NCBI GenBank assembly: GCA_031841125.1
Contig: CM063110.1
Location: 33,433,214 to 33,497,213 of the forward strand
Length of the DNA: 64,000 nucleotides
Reading direction: 5' to 3'
Origin: Acanthococcus lagerstroemiae
Lineage: Eukaryota > Arthropoda > Insecta > Hemiptera > Eriococcidae
Shown: positions 56,291 through 64,000 of the stretch, piece after piece
Numbering within the stretch: the stretch's first letter is position 1
Layout of the letters: each line of letters opens with the position of its first letter
Made by a program: the position numbers and the translations under genes
Notes under the pieces: model-generated
Told to the model about the DNA's origin: nothing
Seen by the model: the letters and a program-made list of their open reading frames with translations, nothing else
Database searches by the model: none

Positions 56291-57419
56291 CAATTTTTGC
56301 CCTACCTCAGCTTGTGATCAAAAACATATTTCAATTTTTTTTTTTTTGTGCAGACCGATAGTCCGGGAAAATGGGTGGCTCCGAGTTTAGTCCCGTTGAT
56401 CTTTTTTTAACCAAGTTTAATCCGAAGCTACATCCGAGTTTAGTCCGTCGCAGTTTTGTTTTAGTCTGTTAGCGTTATCCAGAAGACACCACGAGGAGGC
56501 CCAGTCTTCCAATAATAGAATTTTGTAGGGAACGTCATATCAGCTGTTGCATCGTCATGAAATAATAAGAAAGAAGAAAACACGTTCAATGTGGGGGGAA
56601 GAACTTGAAGGAAACACGTTTTAAATATTCCAGGCGTCAACTCATGCGAACTACTACACTCGACTCCTTGTCAATTCGGGGCGCCGGAGATGGGGGGACA
56701 AGAGGGGTATTTCCCTCCACTCAACTGATCGCAGGGCAAATGTATCATTTTGCGTCCTCGGTCAAACCTAAATTACTGATAGGTAATTGAATTAAAGTCC
56801 ATTATTACTTACGCAGGCCTTCTGTAATTTTTTCCAACAAATATTTCAATCGCTATACCTACATATGCACTATTATTATTTGCCCTAAAAATTTCTTCAT
56901 TAGTGCTGCCTCTCCCAGAAAAATGTTTCTTCCGACGCCCCTGTTGTCAACAGCGTTATGTCTCCTCTGTGGACGGTGTATGTTTTAACATTTTCCCATA
57001 AACGTCTCATTGAACTTTGAGGAGGACGTGAAGCAATTTGAAAATGTTGGATGGGCACCATACGACATCCATTCAATTTCGAATGGAATGATTCGTACGC
57101 ATTTGTAGTTCTTAGTTATGATCGCACTGTACTCTGCCCACATGCTCGGAGGGAAGCTACAATCATAAACGATATACGTAATACTCGAACACGTAATCGC
57201 AGAACTTCTGGATTTAGGTGTTCTCCGGCTGAATGGCCATGAGGTCGTCCACGAAGCAATCCTGTACTTCACTTGGATCAAGGAAAGGCAGACCGAAAAA
57301 CTGACTAAACTGAACTACTTGCACGGACAAAACTCGGCTATTTGTGGGGACTAAACGCGGAATCACTCCCGGACTAAACCCTTGCTGCGACATTACCCTT
57401 TCGGGACTCAAATCGGATG
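56291..57419. other. tract with inverted GGACTAAA motifs upstream of the MULE remnant
   Basis: TTTAGTCC words (CCGAGTTTAGTCCCG at 56389, CCGAGTTTAGTCCGTCGCAG at 56432) face GGACTAAA words (GGGACTAAACGCGG at 57349, CCGGACTAAACCCTTGC at 57371). No gene is recognised between them. Confidence 0.4.
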
Positions 57420-57665
57420 CAGCCTAATAAACAAGACAGCGAAAACGAATAACGTAAGCGAAGGATGGCGCAACCGTTTTTGGATAGTAGTGGCAAAGCA
57501 CCATCCCGACTTGTACTCGGCGATCACAGAATTCCAAAAAGAGCAAGGATTCGTCGAAATGTGCGTAGTAGAACTTTTGCTCTGGGAAAGCGTGCCAAAG
57601 CAATGCCCAAGAGGAAGTGGTCGGAGCTGCAGGATAGACTCAGGGCATAGCGGCTTCCTGTCTGA
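57420..57665 (+). pseudogene. MULE-type transposase C-terminal remnant
   Basis: The plus-strand frame contains TNNVSEGWRNRFWIVVAKHH, PDLYSAITEFQKEQGFVEM. This matches the TNN..E.WHN.F....HHP..W.FI..L..EQ box that follows the catalytic MULE domain in animal Mutator-like and FLYWCH-associated proteins. A frameshift near 57580 leads to a basic tail (KRAKAMPKRKWSELQDRLRA in the next frame). The upstream catalytic region and FLYWCH fingers are not seen. The 157-residue minus-strand frame here is a shadow. Confidence 0.7.
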
Positions 57666-57849
57666 CTTACAAAAGTGGAAACGATGTCCTGGAGTATCTC
57701 CGTATTGTGAAATTTTCTTATATTCTCTTATGAACTGTACACGGACATAAACAAACTTCGAAAATGTAACACACGTTAAAACATTGAAGAAAAAACTATT
57801 TAATTTTCTGGCAACGGGGGAGATGGTGCAAAAATTTTTTTCCGGGATC

Positions 57850-58060
57850 TTGTTTGTACGGGTGTTTCTCCGTTCGGGCAAACGATGGTGCGGGTTTTTG
57901 TCTATTCGGGGACTTGGTCTTCGGATATTGTCCGTTCAAGGAAATGGCCTTCGGGTAAAAGGATTCAGGAATTCGGTATTCGGGGGAAATGATTCGAGAT
58001 TTTGGTTTTCGGGATCTTGGTATTCGGGCAAAAAGATTCGGGAAAATATCCGGAAAATGG
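57850..58060 (+). repeat. degenerate TTCGGGNAAA minisatellite
   Basis: About ten imperfect units of 13-18 bp built on TTCGGG(G)NAAATGG/TCTTGG follow one another (GTTCGGGCAAACGATGG, ATTCGGGGACTTGG, CTTCGGGTAAAAGG, ATTCGGGGGAAATG). Such arrays occur at the ends of some MULE-like elements, which fits the remnant just upstream, though the other end was not found. Overlapping long frames on both strands are artefacts of the array. Confidence 0.7.
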
Positions 58061-59839
58061 AACAGAGTGATGGTGGAAAGACCAGGAAGGTACAGATGAG
58101 GCCTTGTAGTCTCTCCCCCGCATACAAACAAACCGGATGAAAGATGCGTGCAATTCGACACCCCCCCCCTTCGCGCACGAACCAGTTTGCCACTAATGTT
58201 AATCAAATCTACATTTTCATATTAGAAGGTATCCATCCAGTTACTGCGGCAATCAATTTCGGTTATAAGATTGAGCTAGTCTAGGAAATGGATTTCAGTC
58301 TTCCTAACAATAGATTGTTAAGGTACTTACAGAATTTCTTAAAAGAAAAGCTGAGAGAGAAAGAGTGCAGCTGTGCAGCCCTCTTAGCCCCCCTGAGTAT
58401 ATCTCCAACTAGCTGCATCCATTTAAGATCGTTCCTCGTGTCAAACAAAAGTAGTATTACGAAAAGCTTCAAAGTCGGTTATCCTGCCAGAAGATTACAG
58501 CGATGTACAACTCAGTGTACGGTGGTGCCGCTCAGAACGTGCAGCTCGGGAAGACGTAGTTCGTTGAATTGCCGTACTCCAAGTCGACGCAAGGGTGTAC
58601 AGTTGCTCGCAGGCCAAATTCGTTACTATTCGGGATCACCGTACGAATTTTCCCAAATTGAAGGATTCATTTGGCGACGCGTAATGACGGCTTCCGCAGT
58701 GGCAGATTTTATTTCGCATCCGTTAACTTGCCGCGTTTCGGCATCGGGGACTGGGAGACCCGGCCGGAACACCGGAGACCGGGAATCGTATATTCGGTGC
58801 CGGCTGAACCCGGTTATTAATTTCAGAGACGCGATATAGTCGCGATGCCGCGGCGACACCGCCTCGCCGGCCGCCTACACTGGCGTTTCATTATTTTAAG
58901 TGGCGCGTTCGTTCTCCGGCGTGTATCAACCGCGACGACGACGAGAACTATGCGAGACAACGGTGCAAAGTTCACGGCGTTCTGCATTGTTCGAGAAGAA
59001 TTAATTCGCGCGATTTTAACCGTTTAATAGCGCGGGGCTGCCGCCGAAAAGCGGCGCTGGAAATTAGTATTTAACATTAAATAATGCAACGCGACAATCG
59101 CAAACAATTACTTCGGGATTAAATCGCGCAGAAAATCGCGAAATTTCTCCGACGAATTCTTGGCCGTACCGCCGAAGATTTTCCAACGCGTCGTCGGTAC
59201 GAGACACGCGGAGGGCACGTCGCGTCCAGCCCGTCTCCGGATCGAAACGCGGCCACCCCTGCGTCTTTTTCGCTGACCTCGACCGCATTCAGCTGTACTC
59301 GAATTTCGACGGCAATAACGTGCGACGATAAGAGCGACCGCGTACGAAGGAATTTTGGCTGGTAGAATAGAACGCTGCTGGGTCTCGGTGGTTGCCTGAT
59401 TCGCTCATTAGGCAGACGAAATGCGCCTTATAGTCGGGTCAATAATCGATTCGAAATGTAAAAAGGAGTAGCAAGAGCGTAACGGGGGGGGGGGGGGCTG
59501 AAAAGCCTCCGGTCTTTGGCTGCCCCTTCCCCCGCAGAAAATTGAAAAATGTTGTATTTATACCAATAGAAACTAACTATATTAATACTAACGAGGAGAC
59601 ATTCCATTGGGTAGGGATTAAAAGAAAAAGCTAAATGCATTGATATTGGTATTATTGGTATTAAAAGTACGACTACAATGCCTAGGAAAGACAATTCCCG
59701 GGAAAGACAGTGTCTACGGTGTGAAAACCCAAAACGTATCATATTTAAGGCAGTATACACTGTAATGACGACACATTTTGTCGCTCTAAGATTTTCGATC
59801 TGCAAACGAACTGTCCGAATGCCTCCGCAGGTAGAACGC
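58061..59839. other. gene-free tract with the strongest CpG-rich block
   Basis: Positions about 58560-59440 are CpG-dense and apparently single-copy (GCGACACCGCCTCGCCGGCC, TTAATAGCGCGGGGCTGCCG). The 183-residue frame at 58288-58839 has no recognised domain and poor composition. A 14-base G run lies at 59484-59497. This is a candidate for conserved host DNA, without proof. Confidence 0.4.
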
Positions 59840-59852
59840 GCGGCCTATACCC

Positions 59853-60154
59853 TATTCCAAATAAGAAACGCAAATAATGAAATAGACGTACACACTCTCT
59901 CTGACAAACTGAGCAGCCGTACTCGGCGTTTCTTTACACTGAAGGTTATCATTTTACTTTGATAATTCAACTGAGATCAGTTGAATACTTAACGATTCTT
60001 GTTGTGATTCGGTAATTTTAAATAATATTCTGTTGAAATAATTCAGTAGCATGCTCTCGTTGAAAAGTGTGAATAACTACTGCTGATTTTCCCCTGTGCC
60101 GTCGAATCGTCCATCACCGATTTTGATTATATTTTGCGTTTCTTATTTGGAATA
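59853..60154. mobile_element. 300-bp inverted-repeat element (putative MITE)
   Basis: A perfect 22-bp inverted repeat (59853-59874, TATTCCAAATAAGAAACGCA..., and 60133-60154) bounds about 258 bp of AT-rich DNA. The adjoining TATACCCTATTCCAAATA (59846-59863) also occurs inverted at 61757-61774, directly at the broken 5' end of RTE copy 2. Element ends and superfamily are unresolved. Confidence 0.45.
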
Positions 60155-60463
60155 TAATCAGAAATCAGAAATCGTTTAGATTTTTTTTTTTTTTTTTTTT
60201 TTAAATCTAAGTACAACATAATGAATGCCCAAGCTCTTGAGCGTACGGGTCTTTACATATTATAATTAAAATAAACATCGGGAATATTGGGAACGGTTCT
60301 GATCCGTGCAATTGTAAAAAAAAATACATTTTATTTATTTTTCAGAGGGTCGAATAATCTTTATCTAAATTCTAAATTTAACAATTTTAATAGTTTAAGA
60401 GTTTTCTAGCATAAATAGCCACAGTTTCTTAAGGAGGTTGTTGGTAGTCTTTTGGTTTAGCAC

Positions 60464-60464
<1 letters not shown>
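60155..60464. other. gene-free spacer with T run
   Basis: Contains a 22-base T run (60181-60202) and AT-rich sequence; no gene. Confidence 0.6.

Positions 60465-60494
<30 letters not shown>
60465..60494 (-). repeat. (TAA)n / (TTA)n 3' tail of RTE copy 2
   Basis: Ten TAA units at the 3' end of the minus-strand RTE copy; copy 1 at 17.07 kb ends in a shorter (TTA)n tract after the same GGCTGGATTTT. Confidence 0.9.
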
Positions 60495-61756
60495 GAAAAT
60501 CCAGCCGTTATTAATTTTTTTGTTATAATTATATATTAACCTGTTAATACAGTATTTTGATAGAAAAAGGAAACGAGACTTGAAATTGAAAATACAATCT
60601 TGTTGTGTTCGCTTAATTAATCGCCCATTTTTGAGCATTGGTCTCCCCTATCCGTTCCCAACGTTCCCTGTTCATAGCCTGGCTTATCCAAGCTTTACCC
60701 ACTGTTTGTACAATTTCGTCCACCCACCTCATTTTTGGCCTACCTACCCTTCTTTTTCCGCCCCATGGTTGCCAAACTAATACCTTTCTTTCCCATCTTC
60801 CCCCTACTCTTCTGGCTACGTGACCGGCATAATCAAACTTTAATTCGCTAATTTTATACTCACATTCTGTGATCTGCAGTTTCTTTTTTTAACTCTTCGT
60901 TTTTTATCCTGTCTTTCCTTTTGAAACCTAACATGGACCTTTCCATAGCAGTTTGAGTGTCCCTCAGGCTGTTCCTTTGGCTGGCTGTGGTCGCCCACGT
61001 TTGGGCTCCATAAGTTAACACTGATTGAACATTGTTTTCAAACCTTTTTTAATTTTAGAGGGAATTTTTCTTTAAAGATATTTTTCAAACTCCAGTAACT
61101 CCTCCAAGCTTTAGCTTTTCTCCTTTTTAGTTCTCTGTCCAGGCTTCTTGAAAACGAAATTGTGTAACCCAGGTATATGGCTTCTTCACTCTTGTCTATT
61201 TTTACTCCATTAAGAGTAATATGATGTACTTCATCGCTGTTTGTTAATAATACCGTTTCTTTCGTATTTATTACCAGTCCAGCTTCCTTCCCTGCAAAGC
61301 TGAGTTCCTCTGCCATCTCTTGCAACTCTTTTTCACTCCTAGCTATTAAGGCCACGTCATCTGCGAAGCGCAAATTGTTAAGTTTCTTTCCGTCCACCTC
61401 GATACCTTTCTCTCTCTATTTTAATTCTCTGAAAACATTTTCCAAGATACAGTTAATTAAGTTTGGAGAGAGAGGGTCACATTCCTTTGTTGATTTTAAA
61501 TTTTTTGCCCCTTATATCTAATTTAACCCTCGCCTCCGTAATTTCGTACATTTTCATCAAAATTTTTCTGTATTTATCTTGAATTTCTTGATTATTTAAT
61601 GCATTCCACAAGTAGTTGAGGTGGACGGAGTCGAAAGCTTTTAGGAAGTCAATCAAGAGTTTAAAAAGAGGGATATTGAATTCGTTGTGTTTTTCTATGA
61701 TTTGGTTTGTTGTAAAAATTTGGTCTATAGTCGACCTTCCTCTTCTAAACCCAGCC
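60465..61756 (-). pseudogene. RTE-like LINE reverse transcriptase (copy 2)
   Basis: The minus strand from about 61756 encodes AGFRRGRSTIDQIFTTNQII (motif 2), LLIDFLKAFDSVHLNYL (motif A; catalytic Asp) and KMYEITEARVKLDIRGKKF. After a stop come VDGKKLNNLRFADDVALIAR (motif C), the AGLVINTKET box and LDRELKRRKAKAWRSYWSLK. A short deletion near 61045 breaks the frame before VLTYGAQTWATT, HVARR and the GRPKMRWVDEI tail. It reaches about 380 bp further upstream than copy 1 and is otherwise very similar to it, including the 3' untranslated region. 5' truncation removed the endonuclease; two or more frame breaks make it inactive. Confidence 0.9.
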
Positions 61757-62293
61757 TATTTGGAATAGGGTATAATTAATATGCACCTTCGCGAAACTGT
61801 ATCGACTGCATCCCTCCTGTCCTCCGCTTCCTTCCGAACCCGATTCTTAAACATCCGAAGATGCGATGATCGCACTACTGGATCACCTTTTATCCTTCGG
61901 CCATTGGCCCAGGTATTCTTTCAGTTTTTTCGGCTTGTTTTTTCTCCCGATATCGGCGAGTTCAGTCATCGAGCCCCAAAGCGTTCAGTTTTTTCCCATC
62001 GAATCCCCAGATCCTGCGACCTGAAAAGACGGGGTGCATCCCAATAAATTTTCCGATTCTACCTTCGACACTCTCGATCGGCGACTCTCTCGCTGATAGT
62101 CGATCCCCGCTTCGCTCGCAACGCTGACCAACTTCACGCCTACTTTCTCAAGCCTAAATTCTAGTCCGTAGCCTCTCGCTACACGCCTAAAACCCTTACT
62201 GCTCCTCTAACCTACTTTCGCTACTTTCCTTACTGTCGCGCCGTGCGCTTTCTCTTGCCTACGCTTAGCTCCCACATTCGATGGTCGGGTTAA
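61757..62293. other. gene-free tract
   Basis: The 88-residue frame at 61781-62047 has no recognised domain. The sequence is pyrimidine-rich and apparently unique. Confidence 0.4.
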
Positions 62294-62530
62294 ATCGCGT
62301 ACCTGGAGGTATCCACCTGGTTGCGATTTCACTCGCATCAGGCTACGTTTGCGCCTTTACCGGCACAATCGAAGCAAGGGGTTACCGCCTGCTACCATCG
62401 AGCTAGATTGCGTACCTGGAGGTATCCACCAGATTGCGATTTCACTCGCACCAAAACTACAATCGCGTTCCCGTAGCACGACCGAATTTAATGGGTTAGC
62501 ACTTCTTACGATCAGGCTAAGTCGCGCACC
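62294..62530 (+). repeat. 113-bp tandem repeat, about 2.1 units
   Basis: GCGTACCTGGAGGTATCCAC with TTGCGATTTCACTCGCA following (about 62297) recurs 113 bp later and its first bases occur a third time (GCGCACCTGGA, about 62524). The second halves of the two units differ much more than the first halves. The 70-residue frame here is not supported as a gene. Confidence 0.85.
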
Positions 62531-64000
62531 TGGAACTCTGCTGTGGCACTGGACAAATTAACACTGCTCTCTTCCATGAAAGGAGATGCCAAGGACATTC
62601 TGCACCAACCTGCCTGAAATTAATGAAACCGCGCTCTGAAGAAGATATCGATGTAGGGGTTTGTTGGATCGCAGAAAAAAAAAAATTGAAACAGATTCTT
62701 AATGATACTCTGATTTGTGCCCCAAAGTTCAAACTTTATTCCGTCAAGTGAGTAAGATTAGCCCAAATTAAAATCTTAATCGAAACATAGAAAAGTCGAT
62801 ATTTCATCAGATTTTCGATTCGATCCTGACTGATTCCCCAAATCCGATTGCTCAAAAATGGAATGAGGTACCTATCAGAATAGTGGATTTTGGGATATAG
62901 CTCTGAATTTTAAAAAGTTAAATTGTTGTTTCGACCTCAGTTTGGCCTTTGGCCTCCAAACTCCAAATAGGAGTGCCTTAAATATTAATTTGACCTTACT
63001 GAAAAACTTGAACAAGGGATCGCAATATTTAGGGAAGGGTACAGAAAAATGGTGTGTACAGTTTTTACAGATTATTGAAAGTAATCTCCTAATAATGGAA
63101 CATAAAACACAACCAAACCTCTAACCAGAAGAATGACTCTCTTATCAGTGTACTTTTAGGATGCTAGTAAACAAAGGGAATGGGGGAGGGAAAGGAGGAA
63201 AAAAATTCGCCGAGCAACCAATAAAAATGAAGACGCTGAGGGAAGTTCCACATCAAATTTATTAAAGAAGACCGAATTTCAGAAATACGAAAATAAAAAT
63301 GAAACAAACGTATAATTGAACTTGAACCGATATGTATTCTTTGACAAATCGAACCCGTGAAAATCGAAATTACAACATATATAGTATACCGTTATCCAGT
63401 GCAGCAATAAATTCTAGGAAAATTCAGAATTTCCACAGAAAAAAAAATCCAACATTTTGTATGCGGTGTTTGTACTGAAGGACTTCCACAGTCAACGGCG
63501 AGGTTTCTGTGAATCGTTCAATAAAAACTATAGAAACTTTTCAGTATCGAAATTCAATGGATGTAAGAAAGCTAATGAACATGAAAATAAATGACTTTTA
63601 GAATCTAGAACCGGGCAGGTGGGACGAGATGCAAATCTTCCAAGCCCATTAAAATCAAAGTTACACAATACATACTGGGTCATTCGATAGATTCGAATTT
63701 CCTGGGAGAAAATCCACAAACAGCTGTTTTCCATGTTAATATGGAAGCAGTGTGTTTCCACAAATGAACGGCAAAGTCTAGTGGATCCTCGAAAATATTT
63801 TATCGTTATTCAACCAGAAGCTGTAAAAGTAATTTAGTAGTATCAAAATTCGGTAAAAATATGGACGCCAACCAATGAAAAATATATTACTCCGCATATC
63901 GTTATTCAGCGACGAATTTTAGGAAAGTTGACAAATCCAAAACTTGTCCGGAGGAAATCCAAAACCTGCTGCTATCCGGTGTTTGCCTAGAAGGTCTTCC
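62531..64000. other. gene-free AT-rich tract
   Basis: No gene. Positions 62690-63180 contain degenerate phrases of the dispersed non-coding repeat seen at 0.9-1.3 and 10.1 kb. A distant echo, GCGTTTGTACTGAAGGACTTCCAC at 63470 versus GGTGTTTGCCTAGAAGGTCTTCC at the window end, with matching upstream wording (aggaaaattcagaattt / aggaaagttgacaaatcc), suggests a tandem unit of about 550 bp cut by the window edge. Confidence 0.45.

Noticed and set aside
57408..57881. 157-residue minus-strand open frame
   Set aside because: It is the shadow of the plus-strand MULE-type remnant, whose motif order is convincing.
58288..58839. 183-residue plus-strand open frame running into the CpG-rich block
   Set aside because: No recognisable domain; length is expected from the local rise in GC content, and the composition changes along its length.

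Overview
This window looks like a stretch of an animal nuclear genome, most probably an insect. It is AT-rich, has no operon-like gene packing, and is filled with decayed copies of transposon families typical of arthropods: R1-like, RTE-like, I-superfamily and Jockey/CR1-like LINEs, a Gypsy LTR element, tRNA-derived SINEs and many non-autonomous DNA transposons. I cannot assign an order from sequence alone. No host protein-coding gene could be identified with confidence, and I found no intact autonomous transposon and no bona fide tRNA or rRNA gene. The window is best read as a long intergenic or intronic tract that accumulates transposons.

Layout. 0-15 kb: several non-autonomous DNA elements (a GCGCGG-motif foldback at 1.46-2.2 kb, a short element at 4.0 kb, a strong double hairpin at 6.8-7.05 kb, a hAT-like element with near-perfect 8-bp target duplication at 8.2-8.7 kb, another hAT-like one at 12.8-13.3 kb) and an I-superfamily LINE with RNase H at 11.3-12.5 kb (minus). 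15.5-18.3 kb: a three-level nest. A second copy of that LINE is split by a 2.2-kb inverted-repeat element, which is in turn split by a 3' RTE fragment with a 12-bp target duplication. 18.5-26 kb: a tRNA-SINE, inverted-repeat elements, a 1.5-kb degenerate AGTCT-rich repeat whose strand bias flips in the middle, a tandem duplication, and an RNase H LINE split by a 400-bp MITE. 27.7-33.1 kb: an R1 fragment, then a large compound region bounded by GGTGTCTA inverted ends that holds transposase-tail remains, a second R1 fragment and a Gypsy 3' half with its LTR. 35.4-37.1 kb: a 465-bp tandem repeat interrupted by an insertion. 41-43.2 kb: a second SINE family (three copies). 44.9-50.9 kb: an RTE endonuclease fragment, LINE scraps and a long Jockey/CR1-like reverse transcriptase. 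52.4-54.3 kb: a decayed transposase with an ERGFSxN-type motif. 55.6-56.3 kb: a composite SINE. 57.4-58.1 kb: a MULE-like remnant plus minisatellite. 60.4-61.8 kb: a second RTE copy (minus). 62.3-62.5 kb: a 113-bp tandem repeat.

Between the transposons are CpG-rich, apparently single-copy blocks (about 5.8-6.4, 8.9-9.4, 19.0-19.3, 44.1-44.7, 51.1-51.9 and 58.6-59.4 kb) that are the best candidates for conserved or regulatory host DNA. No co-operating gene system was found. The most informative content is the nesting order of the elements, their target-site duplications, and a few unusual composite repeats.
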